The notes beneath the pieces were generated by a model. That model was not told the origin of the DNA. It did no database searches and worked only from the letters and a program-made list of their open reading frames with translations. Shown here piece after piece: positions 10,899 through 25,870 of a stretch of 64,000 bases of DNA. The translations under genes were made by a program, and so were the position numbers. The first letter of the stretch is position 1, and each line of letters opens with the position of its first letter. Source of the DNA: Siniperca chuatsi (taxonomy: Eukaryota > Chordata > Actinopteri > Centrarchiformes > Sinipercidae); the NCBI RefSeq assembly GCF_020085105.1, contig NC_058055.1, positions 21,371,822 through 21,435,821 on the forward strand. Reading direction: 5' to 3'.

Positions 10899-11030
10899 TT
10901 GAGAATGACTTCCGGATGGGAGCCGAAACGTCTTGATTCTGAAAACAGTGTCCAGATGACTACGACTGAAACCTTTTCTACGATAGAACACTCCTGGACG
11001 AATGAGGGACTACACCGTCTACAAGCAGAA
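10888..11030 (+). mobile_element. 121-bp Penelope-like terminal insertion with 11-bp target duplication
   Basis: The 11 bases TACAAGCAGAA occur at 10888-10898 and again at 11020-11030, flanking the 121-base insert 10899-11019. The insert is the same terminal segment that ends the two longer Penelope-like copies (reverse strand at 6416 and 11832) and a fourth piece at 57794-57888. It contains CTTCCGGATGGGAGCCGAAA followed by CGTC. The uninterrupted version of this target is present at 7689 onward and in the unit at 13541 onward, so insertion came after the unit was duplicated. Confidence 0.88.
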
Positions 11031-11220
11031 CAAATTACGAATATTGGTTGAGAGCCAAACCTTGACTGTTGTGAGTGCGCGCCCATGACTGCCGCAGCTC
11101 GACCTATTTCTATGTTTATAAGCTAGCTGCTGCGCTAGCTGTGGTTAGCCCCTCACATATTTACATTGGCCGAGCCGTGTTCACAGTTTAATCACAGATA
11201 GTTGAGATAACTTACATCAG
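11031..11220. repeat. Array unit sequence
   Basis: This is a copy of the stretch after tRNA-Asp (compare 10490 and 13133), ending at CTTACATCAG, where a transposase fragment begins. Confidence 0.75.
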
Positions 11221-11760
11221 CGTCTACATCACATGCAATGTGTGTGTTGAGTACACTGAAGAGCGGGTGATCTGTAAACCAGTTGCGGACCAAAGCAGCC
11301 CTATGGAAACCTGCCCGGTTAAAACCTGCCTCATCCACAAAAAGCTGCTCATGACCCATGGCATCTGCCTCTAGCTCCATCACAAGACAAAACAACAGCA
11401 GCACAGCAGGCCCATGCACAGTACTACAGTATGCACTTCCAGATTCAGTACCAATGATACTATAGCTTACCTGCACATAGTCATATCGCAGTTGTTTTAC
11501 ACGTTCGCTGTTTCTTTCAAAAGGGACTCTGTAGATTTGTTTCATTCGGATTCCGTTGCGGGCAAGTACACGACTTAATACAGAAATGCTCACATTGTGT
11601 ATGTTTTGGAAGGTGGTGTCATCCTCAATTATGCGCTGCTGAATTTCTCGTAGCCTTATGGAACTATTTGCAATCACCACATTGACTATATGGGTCTCTT
11701 GTTCTGCAGTGAACATTCTTCCTCTGCCCCCAGCATCTGGACGTCTTGCAATTCTTTAAA
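11221..11760 (-). pseudogene. Tc1/IS630-like transposase fragment with possible intron
   Basis: On the minus strand the frame reads RPDAGGRGRMFTAEQETHIV, IRLREIQQRIIEDD and SVSISVLSRVLARNGIRMKQ-like helix-turn-helix blocks (actual start of that block NVSISVLSRVL). It then reaches YDYVQ followed by GTAAGC, a good splice donor. After about 90 bases coding resumes with ELEADAMGHEQLFVDEAGFN, the first acidic DDE motif (VDEAGFN). The following residues do not match the family and the catalytic C-terminal half is missing. It is a broken transposase of the DDE superfamily, inserted in the array unit at 11220. The intron is inferred. Confidence 0.7.
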
Positions 11761-11825
11761 GTAACAATTTCAGTATTTTTACATGTATGGTATTGTTGCG
11801 TTTCGCATTAGAGTATGGCAGTGCT

Positions 11826-12545
11826 ACAAAATCGTAGAAAAGGTTTCAGTCGTAGTCATCTGGACACTGTTTTCAGAATCAAGACGTTTCGGCTCCCATC
11901 CGGAAGTCATTCTCAATTGTGAAAAAATGGGACGGGAACTAGAAATTTAAGCTACTCTGTTACATAAGCCCTGCCCTCAGGAAGGAATCTGCCTGAGTAT
12001 CTGTTGATAGCTAGTTTCACCTGAAACTGACCTAATAGTTTCCAAGATGGCCCAGTAATCAGTAATCAGGCCTACTGTTTTCTGGCTGCATCTACTTCAT
12101 CACTGTTAAGTACCTGATTAGCATGTGATTGGCGTGACCAAGGTGATAATACACTCTGATAGACTTTGGGCAGATTCAATCTCAGAGCACCATTTCTGTT
12201 CAAAGAGGGGTTTCTCTTTTTTCACAAAAATGGCTTCCTTGACGCCCCGTTCAAACCAACTCTTCTCTCTACTTAGAATCTTCACCTCGCTGTCTTCAAA
12301 TGTGTGGTTTGTAGCTTTTAGATGCAAATGCACGGCGCTCTGTAATCCTGACTTAGCGTGTCGTCTGTGCTGATAAAGTCTTTTGTGAAGTGGCTGTTTG
12401 GTCTCGCCTATGTACCGTTCTTTGCAGTTTTCCTCACTGCACTGAATGGAGTAGACTACATTGCTCTGTTTCTGTGTGGGTAACTTGTCCTTAGGGTGAA
12501 CGAGTTTCTGTCTTCAAGTGTTGCCTGGTTTAAAGAAAACACATT
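11826..12545 (-). mobile_element. Penelope-like retroelement, 3' part with GIY-YIG endonuclease (copy 2)
   Basis: The minus strand from 12500 to 12118 stays open through the GIY-YIG domain: QKQSNVVYSIQCSEENC, ERYIGETKQPLHKRLYQHRR, then the HTFEDSEVKIL and EKPLFEQKW blocks. Compared with copy 1 a Leu codon has become TGA just upstream (NT*RQKLVHPKDK), so the copy is inactive. The 3' terminal segment 11832-11930 keeps the CCGAAACGTC core with its hairpin intact. Upstream, similarity stops abruptly at about 12540, probably a 5' truncation, as is usual for these elements. It ends 280 bases before tRNA-Val (CAC). Confidence 0.88.
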
Positions 12546-12824
12546 GGTGGCCCAACCAGTTATTAGGTTTAGGGGGCAATCACTATTTCACACCACTGTA
12601 TATTCGGTATATAAAATCTATATAATATAAATTGGATGTATTCATGTCCAATCATAAACATGTTATACTTTATATTTATTAGCTATGTGGTACACGTGCA
12701 CTATGGTAATGATTATCTCAACAGCGTTTTTTTGTCTTGTGCTGCTGTCATACTTATTTCCCTCCTGGAAATGTATATTAACAGTTGTGTTTGTATCTCA
12801 GTGGTAGTTGTTTGACCAAAGAAG
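12546..12824. other. AT-rich spacer between Penelope copy 2 and tRNA-Val
   Basis: Non-coding. Some phrases resemble the leader seen before the other Val genes (TGACCAAAGAAG). No gene is seen. Confidence 0.5.
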
Positions 12825-12897
12825 TGTTTCCGCCCGGTTTCGAACCGGGGACCTTTCGCGTGTGAGGCGAACGTGATAACCACTACACTACGGAAAC
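12825..12897 (-). tRNA. tRNA-Val (CAC), copy 1
   Basis: The 73-base gene matches the AAC copies except for anticodon CAC (loop CCTCACACG) and the canonical B box GGTTCGAAACC. The acceptor stem GTTTCCG/CGGAAAC is perfect and the discriminator is A. It sits head to head with a tRNA-Asp copy 134 bases away, repeating the 10184/10388 arrangement. Confidence 0.95.
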
Positions 12898-13031
12898 TGA
12901 TAATGTCTTCCCCTTCCATATAACACACAGCTACAGACTTAAAAAGAAGTTGACTCCTCTTGAAGTTATCTGTTCTCCAGCATGTTTTGCATTGGAGGTA
13001 CCCTGTGTTTTTGGAGGCAACAGCAGTTCAT

Positions 13032-13102
13032 TCCTCGTTAGTATAGTGGTGAGTATCCCCGCCTGTCACGCGGGAGACCGGGGTTCAATTCCCCGACGGG
13101 AG
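13032..13102 (+). tRNA. tRNA-Asp (GTC), copy 2, acceptor stem damaged
   Basis: The copy is like that at 10388 through both control boxes, anticodon GTC and the T arm. The 3' side of the acceptor stem reads ACGGGAGG instead of ACGGGGAGG, one G short. With that deletion the last pairs become C-A and T-G. It is a probable pseudogene or a poorly charged tRNA, unless the missing G is a sequencing error. Confidence 0.85.
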
Positions 13103-13401
13103 GTGCTTTTCTCCTTAGCGACTGTGGATCAGAGCCAAACCTTGACTGTTGTGAGTGCGCGCCCATGACTGCCGCAGCTCTATCTATTTCTATGTCTTTA
13201 AGCTAGCTGCTGCGCTAGCTGTGGTTAGCCCCTCACATATTTACATTGGCCGAGCCGTGTTCACAGTTTAATCACAGATAGTTGAGCTAACTTACATCAG
13301 CAGCCCATCACAATCTCAGCCACCGCAGCAGCCAGTCATAATATGTAGCCTCCACACTAACGTTAGCTATCTTAACATTAGCTGCGGCGGCGGCGGCGTT
13401 A

Positions 13402-13805
13402 CCTTCAGTGATCATCACATGACCTTAGGTTACTTTCAGCCGCCATCTAAGCACAACATCATGACTGATGTTACAGTTTTTCTCAATTGCTAAAACACTA
13501 AAACCCATTGGCTGAACAAAGTTACAGCAGTTTAAATACAAGCAGAATAAATTACGAATATTGGATGATATTTAAAAAATATTGCTTATTTAAAAACTAA
13601 TAATTACAATATTTTATAAAGAAGGAATGTTTACATCATACATAAACTAGATTTAATATATTTTATGTTTATTTATTTGAAGTTTTAAGTATATTTATTA
13701 GCCATCTCATACTCTAAGTTTACTATCTGACTTGGCTCATGAAATTCACATGACCGTTTATTTTGCTTGTGCTGCTGTGATACTTATGATAACATCTCAA
13801 ATTGT
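13402..13805. repeat. tRNA-array duplication unit, copy b
   Basis: Matches 7551-7954 along 404 bases with no difference that I could see. It is preceded by a short (GGC)n run at 13385-13398. Confidence 0.9.
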
Positions 13806-14118
13806 CTCATGGACAGCTTACCTATGGCTTATTTATATTGCTTAGGCTGATTGCAAAGTGTACTAATTATCTAAAACAGTTTTCACATGTGACAGTGTGC
13901 CAGACAGTTGGCAAAATAGTATAAATAACAGCCATACATGTGTATAGTTTTGCTAGGAGTGTGTTAATCATTTGGAAATTGAGTGTAAAGTAGTGAGTTT
14001 ATTATAATTTTATATAATATATTTTATTTTTACATTATACTTATTAGCCATCTCATACAGTTTTCACTACATCACAATCAAAGACATCTCAGTGGTCGTA
14101 GTTATTTGACCAAAGAAG
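13806..14118. other. AT-rich array spacer
   Basis: Non-coding, with the pre-Val leader phrases near its right end (CATCTCAGTGGTCGTAGTTA), also found before 10184. Confidence 0.6.
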
Positions 14119-14191
14119 TGTTTCCGCCCGGTCTCGAACCGGGGACCTTTCGCGTGTTAGGCGAACGTGATAACCACTACACTACGGAAAC
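14119..14191 (-). tRNA. tRNA-Val (AAC), copy 2
   Basis: The 73 bases match the copy at 10184-10256, including anticodon AAC and the GGTTCGAGACC variant B box, so the two share a recent duplication. No Asp gene follows this one. Confidence 0.95.
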
Positions 14192-14693
14192 TGATAGTAT
14201 ACTATGCCATAACTCCACCACAAACACACTGAAGAAAAAACGTCATTTTGGAGATAAAGACAAACATTACAGCAGTTTAATACAAGCAGAACAAATTACG
14301 AATATTGGATGATATTTAAAAAATTTTGCTTATTTAAATACTAATAATTTAAATATCGTAGACTCGTATAGTGACTAATCTTGAAATAATCTGTTCTCAA
14401 ACATGTTTTGCACTTTTAAATCATATATATATCACCAACCATATATATAAATCCAACCACATTACTATCAGGCTAGCTAACGGCAGAACTTTAGAGAGAG
14501 TAAGTTAAACATTAAATATTTACCATTTAATGTATAATATTAATATATTTGAAGTATATTTATTAGCCATCTCATACACTAGTTTACTATCTGACTTTGC
14601 TCATGAAATTCACATGACGGTTTATTTTCTTTGTGTGGATAATTATAACATCTCAAATCGTGTTAGAAACTCGTAGTTGTTTGACCAAAGAAG
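14192..14693. repeat. Array unit sequence between Val genes
   Basis: AT-rich non-coding. It contains further copies of unit phrases (for example GGATGATATTTAAAAAAT near 14306 and CATCTCATAC near 14569). No gene is seen. Confidence 0.65.
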
Positions 14694-14766
14694 TGTTTCC
14701 GCCCGGTTTCGAACCGGGGACCTTTCGCGTGTGAGGCGAACGTGATAACCACTACACTACGGAAAC
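14694..14766 (-). tRNA. tRNA-Val (CAC), copy 2
   Basis: The 73 bases match the copy at 12825-12897 with anticodon CAC, canonical B box GGTTCGAAACC, a perfect acceptor stem and discriminator A. This is the last tRNA of the array. Confidence 0.95.
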
Positions 14767-15345
14767 TGATAGCATCACTAAATCTCAAAGCAGCAGAGAG
14801 AAGGCATTTGTAGCATGTGGCACTTTTTATTGTGTCGTCTGACTGAGTAAGGGATGTGATGGGGAAAACACTCAACACGCATGTGGAACTATCTCCATGC
14901 AATGAAGCCAGAGTGCAAGTAGGCTCTCTAAGACAAGGCAGGGAAGCTGCTGCGTCTCCAAATATTAAGTGGTCAGTCAAGTCCTCAGATTGTTCCTGTG
15001 TGTCTGTCTCTCTTCTGGAATAGCAGAATAAACAGGCTGAGAGGTGCCTGGTTGCACTGCTAACTTTGCCACTGGACACCTTAACAGTCAACGTATTCAG
15101 TTGATGTCTGGTTGAGAAAGTCCTCATATTTGTTGTCTGCATCCTTCTGAGCAGAATTCTGCATCTCATTAAGATGTTTTGGTTCACTGTCAGACGATGC
15201 AGCATCAGCACACAGGGAGGAGCTGGATTGCAGCACAGCAGCCTCCACAAGTGCAACACCAGCGCCGCCACCAAGGAGCCAAGCCAAGACACACAACACG
15301 TTGGCATTGCCTCCAGCTGCACCTTGTGCTGGCTCCTCAGCTGAA
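14767..15345 (-). other. Unrecognised long open stretches, minus strand
   Basis: Two minus-strand frames are open for an unusual length. One (15349-14663) runs across the stretch and ends only inside the tRNA-Val gene. The other (15389-15081) has a possible membrane segment (VLCVLAWLLGGGAGVALVEA) and an acidic polar tail that ends ADNKYEDFLNQTSTEYVDC. The longest frame would read through a tRNA on the opposite strand, which argues against it. I do not recognise a family. A pseudogene, a retrocopy or chance openness in GC-richer DNA all remain possible. Confidence 0.3.
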
Positions 15346-15795
15346 GCATGTATTGCAGCGCTCTGGCAGAGTCGTGAGTTTTGTGCCAAAATCAGAAGGC
15401 ACCTCAGACAAACTGGAGAAGTCTGTGCCCGCAGCTATGAAAATGTTGATTTCCCGCATCGCCTCTTTTCCAACCATCCAACAGGTCTTTGCGATCTATG
15501 CCATGAGGCTGAGACAGTAGAGCATGTCCTCATATCATGCAGGAAATTTACACAAGAAAGACAAGAAATTATGACCCAACTGCTAATAGAGCAGGTAGAG
15601 GACAACGTTAAATATCTGTTAGAGTGTGGAGACAGTGTTCCAGGGAGGAAATGGTTATTTAGTTTAGTTTAAGGATGACTGGAGTGGAAAGACGGCTGTA
15701 AAAGTAATGGACACTAAGGGAGAATAAAACCTGAAGGTGGCAGTAATGCAACATCGTGGATGCCAACTGCCGTAATACATCAAAGAAGAAGACGT
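15346..15795 (+). mobile_element. Non-LTR retrotransposon 3' end upstream of znf346
   Basis: The frame reads EFCAKIRRHLRQTGEVCARS and then HPTGLCDLCHEAETVEHVLI followed by SCRKFTQERQ. This is the CxxC...HxxxxC zinc-knuckle-like C-terminus seen at the end of several LINE reverse transcriptases. It stops at 15672. The segment closes with GCCGTAATACATCAAAGAAG and a short GAA-rich tail, the usual 3' end of such elements in fish. It lies only about 65 bases before the znf346 start codon. The clade is not resolved. Confidence 0.75.
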
Positions 15796-15805
15796 AGAAG
15801 TCAGT

Positions 15806-15817
15806 TGCGCATGCGCG
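15806..15817. promoter_or_regulatory. NRF1-like palindrome, candidate znf346 core promoter element
   Basis: TGCGCATGCGCG fits the NRF1 consensus YGCGCAYGCGCR. It lies 42-53 bases before the znf346 ATG and just after the LINE tail. NRF1 sites are typical of TATA-less housekeeping promoters. Function is inferred from motif and place only. Confidence 0.55.
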
Positions 15818-15858
15818 TGTGTATGCGTATCAGGACACCGCTGGTTGTAATAGAAATT

Positions 15859-20841
<4,983 letters not shown>

Positions 20842-21213
20842 GGCTTGGCTTGTAGAGACTGTAGAGGCTTCAGTCAGGACTTGGAATGACACACAACAAC
20901 CAGCCCCTTTAACACATTAACATCAACCTCCATAGACCTTCAGCTCCTGCTAGAGTCTCTTCTCAGTAGGTTTTCCCCTGAAACAGGAGTCCTCTAAACC
21001 ACAGGACCCTGGAATACCCCAACGTGGATTTTATCATTTTGGGTTCCCAACTGAAACTGTTATGTGTGTGGGTGTTTTATTTTTTTTTAAATTTAGTTTT
21101 CTCCTCTAATGAAAAAAGTTTCTGATGTGTGGCTAGATGAAATGATGTTTAGCAGTTATACTGTTCAACGTGTGATCATGGGTTCAGCAGCTGATGTTTG
21201 TACCCACAATCAC

Positions 21214-21219
21214 AATAAA
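21214..21219 (+). terminator. znf346: Likely znf346 polyadenylation signal
   Basis: AATAAA lies 373 bases after the stop codon, with a T/G-richer stretch following. A second AATAAA occurs at 21484-21489 and could serve as a distal site. Confidence 0.6.
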
Positions 21220-21602
21220 GAATGTCTTCAAGGGTTCACTGGCTTCTACTTCTGTTACAGACGTGTACTGACTGAAAACTATTCTCTGTATCAGTGTACA
21301 TTACGGCACGGTGTGAAATATGTCGATACTGGTGCTGATACGATCAGTACCTTACTTTAGGAATATTAACATGTTTTCTACAAAACCTTTTATGTTAAAT
21401 GTTGTCTATACAAAAGAAGCCATTCAAGAACTGCTGTCTAAAACAGGCAAAATTATTATTTAAATTGGTAAATACTGTAAGTAAATAAAACTATAAATCT
21501 GACCACACATTCTACGCCAGCTTTCGATACTTTATGCTACTGACATATTTTGGCCAGTGACAAAAAAGTATTGAAGTGTGAAACCCAGCCTTAGTGTACA
21601 CT

Positions 21603-22007
21603 CTAGGGATGTCCCGATCAAGTTTTTTTCCCGCCCGATCAAGTCCTTTAATATTGGGAATCTGCCGATACAGACTCTGATCCGATACTTATATTTACTG
21701 ACACACCTTATTTTTCACAAGCTACTTGATCCACATACTGAAGGCCCTGGTTCAAAACTATTATGTTTCTAAACTGAAATTATTGATATAATTTGAATGA
21801 AAGCTTAAATGGAGAATTCGACTCCTGAAATTGAGGTGACGTGATCAGCTAGATCATTTAAAGAGAAGACGTATTACTCTGTTAGAGTTGTGGGCAGGCT
21901 GAGATGGACAGGACAGTAACAGGAAAGAACAGATTACAGGAAAGAAAGGATTGGATTTTGATTGGCCCCAATACTAATTCTCAGAAACGTGTTCGGGACA
22001 TTTCTAG
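21603..22007. mobile_element. hAT-like MITE, 405 bp
   Basis: The left end CTAGGGATGTCCCGA (21603-21617) and the right end TCGGGACATTTCTAG (21993-22007) are inverted copies with two mismatches. The interior holds the phrases GCCGATACAGACTCTGATCC and TTGATTGGCCCCAATAC, typical of a common fish element. It is non-coding. I could not see a clear target duplication. Confidence 0.8.
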
Positions 22008-24009
22008 TATATAAGTCAAAGTAATAACAGGAGAGAGTCTAAGTCCAGGAACTTTGTTTAAAGTTTGGTTTAATCCAGTCTATCAGTCGGATACAGTAGG
22101 TTATTGAATCATTTAGCCCATAACTAACATGTAACCAATACTAACATCTCGTACCAGAGCCACACGTAACATTCAAAGCAAAGCTGCTTTCCGGTTCACG
22201 TTTCTAGTTCTTCGGTTCACCTGAATATAGTTGACTTGCATCTCCAGTGAATATATTTATTTAAACATGTCCTCATCTCCTTTCTCCGCTTTCTGCAAGT
22301 TTGATTATTTCTAAATCTGGTGTTGAAGATGCAGACATTGGAAAATATGTGAAATCAAACACATTAGTAGTTGGACTTTATGAGAACTTGGTTTGCAGTT
22401 TTACTTTTGTTTCTTTTATCCTATTTTATTTAAAACCAAAATATCTCCCAGAAATTTTTTTCAGTTGTTTTTTCATTGAAATATTTGCTTGTTCTCTGTA
22501 AATGAGTATGAGATAGAAACTTCACTAGATTTTCTTTTTAATTTTCTGGACAAAGCTGATATTTCTGTTCAGGTGGGCCAGAATTGTTCTCAGTTCACCA
22601 GTTTTTTAAAAATGTACTTATTCTTGTTAGCTATAGTTTTGTCTGTAAAAAGACCTAATGTTTCTGTCATAGCATTGTGTTCCTGTTGACTGTAAGACAT
22701 TTTATTTCCATGTCTGTAGGTTGCATAACAAAGGAGTAAACTGGTTTACTACAGGACACTAAAAATAACGTGAGGATGAAAATGTTTATGAGAGGCTCAT
22801 CATTAATTGATGAAAGTTACAGATGCTGGTAAAAGGGTTATTAGCTTAAATTAGACCCACTACTATTTCAAAAAGTACCAGAATTTGTCAACAATAAGCA
22901 TTTTGTAGGAGTTTGTCATTTTATATAAATTGTTTTTTTTTCCATTTTCAGGAGTCTGGACAGTGTTAATTACAAAATGGAGAGATGAAAGGGATTATCT
23001 TCTCATTTCAAATGCAGTGGATTTATTACAGCTGTGAGTTAATGAAAGTGTAAGTTTTTTTGTACTGTTGAGTTATTTGCTTGGTTTATTGAAGGGTTAA
23101 AGATTTTTTTTAATACTTTCCCTCTGAGTTGTCCAAAATGGCGCTTTATAAACTCTAGAAAAGACTGATAGATGCTCGCTGAGCTCTGTAATTACTGTCA
23201 ATAGCAGAGATTACATTATATACCGCAGAGACTTTCAAGAGTGATGTCAAATTAGAAAGTGATGTCAATATTAGAATAACAATACACTTTTTAAGTCCAT
23301 TTGTCCTCATACAAGATGACTGGTTGAATATTTTAGTATTGAATGTCTTCAACCTTCTGGCTAAAGAAACATTTTTTTTTGGATGTAATTTATACAAAGA
23401 GGGCTCATACATATTGTACAGTACATGGTGTATAAAGGACAAATGGCCTTTTTGTTTTCACCCTCATCGTTTGTGTGTTAGGTGTTTTGTGATTAAGATT
23501 TACTTTCAGTATAAGTTGTGTATAACGGAAAAAATGCTGCAAAGATGTGCATTAAGTAAAGAAATGTTTTAAGACATTTGTTTTGTTCATCAGTTTTTCC
23601 TTTAACACAAGACATTAAGTGGACCCTGGCTCGCTGCTTCATGAGTGTAAACAGTGTGAAAAGGAAGACTCCTGAGTAGGGCAAAAAGAAATTGGTGTAC
23701 GGAAATGCCAACCATATGTTTGACGTACAGTGACAGTTTACATTGTCGACCAGACAGCATTGACAAGATTGTTTTTCAACTGCAAAATGTCCCACTCAGT
23801 AGATATCTTGGTCACAGTTCTTTAAAATGTTGTGTTTATTTTAAAAAAGTGAATATCGCCAGATATATTATCTGATTTTAATCTAAATCAGATATCAAAT
23901 AATCAGTCACTACTACCCTTAAAAATTCAGTAAATGTCAGGTTATACTGCTGAAGTATCTACCCTTGAGCAAGGCTCCAAAGTCCCAGAGTAAGCTGTTG
24001 ATTTTCAGT
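22008..24009. other. Gene desert, nothing recognised
   Basis: AT-rich, non-coding as far as I can read. Open frames (for example 22301-22501, 23324-23572, 23493-23795) show no domain and no splice context. Confidence 0.5.
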
Positions 24010-24640
24010 GTGGCATTGTCATAGGATGTCATCTTTCCAATACGTCATTTTGTCTTATTTCTCTCCTGCTAGATTTGCCAAATCTAAGTGCTTTTATTGT
24101 GAAGTTTAAACGTCTTAAGAGCAACAGCAGTCCAGAAGGACTCGCTATGACAGACATCTGCTGGAGTGGTGTAAAGCACACCACCATTGCAATCTGGAGC
24201 AGCTGAAAATGTGCTGTCTGGAGTGATGAATCCGGCTTCACTATCTGGCAGTCTGATGAATCTGGGGTTTTGCCATGCTACCTGCCTGAGAGCACAGTTT
24301 TGGTCTGGACTATTTTAGACAATAGTGTGCTTCCAACTTTGAGGCAATAGAATGGGGAAGACCCTGTCCTGAACATGCCAATGCCCCTGTGCACAGAACC
24401 AGGTCCATAAAGAAAACTTTTTCCCAGTTTGATGTGGAAGAACTTTACTGCCCTGCACAAAGCCCTGACCTCAACCCCAACGACCACCTATGGGATAACC
24501 TGAAACGCCCACTGTGAACCTGGCGCTATCGCCCAACGCCAGTAATGGTCTTGTGGCTGAATGGGAGCAAATCCCTGCAGCCAGGTTCCAAATATTGTGG
24601 AAAGCTTTCCCGGGAATTGTGGAGGCTGTTAATGACCATG
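24010..24640 (+). pseudogene. Tc1-like transposase remnant
   Basis: Several frames together recall a Tc1/mariner DDE transposase: WSDESGFTIWQSDESG near 24210 (catalytic-Asp block), FYCPAQSPDLNPNDHLW-like near 24445 to 24490 (here reading CPAQSPDLNPNDHLWDNLKR), and LVAEWEQIPA with FQILWKAFPGIVEAVN near 24555-24635. Many stops and frameshifts separate them, so it is long dead. I saw no terminal inverted repeats. Confidence 0.7.
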
Positions 24641-25544
24641 GTTTTGGAAAGAGATGATCAACAGTCACATATGGGAGGAATGTTGTGTCTCAAAATTCTT
24701 TGCTTAAAAAGAAAAACAAAAGAAAGAAACTGACTTGGTTATCCAACAACAGACCAAAGTGAAATCACACACTGAAAAGACAAAACAGTCAAACCAAACA
24801 ACAAAGCTTGAGTTCTGAAGAGAAAAGTCTCACCCAACTCTGTGAGCTTCATGCAGGCTGATATCGCTCAGTCCACATGGTGGTGCACTTACTCTTTGCT
24901 AGTGCTGGATCAGCACTGGGGATTCTGGTCCAAGCTCACGACAAAAAGGCGCTTGTTCAGGCTCAAGTGGCATTTTCCTCGTATGACCTGTTGACAAAGA
25001 GCTCCACACACAGACAAACCAAAAAATGTTCTTTTTTCATTTTACATTATTATTGAATTATCTCTATCTACAGAATGCTGTTACTAATAGTTCATTGGCA
25101 CATTGACCGCCAATCAAACAACTCAGATTTTCTGTTGATTTCATTTTGATTTATTCTAGGTGGCGCTCTTTTCTTTGTGCAGCCAAGAGCCTTGTCCAAA
25201 TTAAGGGCTTTGTCTTCCAAAGTAATGAACCTACACAGGTGTGTCCGTTGGGGTCCATAGGGTTGAACTATCGCCTCTTTCCCTGTACCTGTATCCTGGA
25301 GATACCTGTGGGATCAAGAACCTTTAGGAGGTCCAGTAAGAAGATTTTAAGGCTTACATTGAGGCCTTGATTGACAGATGTCAGCTTATCCCATTTAGAC
25401 ACGGTGGTTGCCGCTTGCTCGTCTAACCTCAGCTCCACCCTTTGTGTCAAAAGTTTTGATGATCTCGCTGTATCTCAAATCCACATCACACTCTAATTCT
25501 TCTTCAATATTCATGCAGAGTTCTAAAATAGTCATTATGTATAC
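24641..25544. other. Unassigned sequence
   Basis: No gene seen. The part around 25150-25450 has a longer non-random texture (open frames on both strands) but no recognisable family. Confidence 0.4.
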
Positions 25545-25870
25545 TAAGGCAAGGCAAGTTTATTTGTATAACACATAAAATATAAAAACAACATAGGGCA
25601 ATATAAAAAGACATTTAAAACACTTAAAAAGAGTTAAATAGAAAATAAACAAGATAAAATAGGACAGTAAATTTTACAGTGCAGTGTAAGAAATGATCAT
25701 CATTATTCGATTTAATAAAAGGCAGCGGCAGACAAAAATGTCTATGGTCTAATGTCTATATGTGGTGCATAAAAACTAAATGCTGCTTCTCCATGTTTAG
25801 TTTTAACTCTGGGGACTGAAAGCAGACCTATCCCAGATGACCTGAGAGGTCTGGATACTAAATCAACTTG
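25545..25870. repeat. Dispersed fish repeat with GGCAAGGCAAGTTTATTTGT start
   Basis: It begins AAGGCAAGGCAAGTTTATTTG and includes TGAAAGCAGACC and CCAGATGACCTGAGAGG-like phrases. A short related piece occurs at 54345-54420 (GCAAGGCAATTTTATTTGTA). Non-coding. Confidence 0.6.

Noticed and set aside
14663-15349. 228-codon minus-strand frame as a full gene
   Set aside because: Its last part is the tRNA-Val gene and its leader, so the full frame cannot be a real protein as drawn. The upstream part is listed as unexplained sequence instead.
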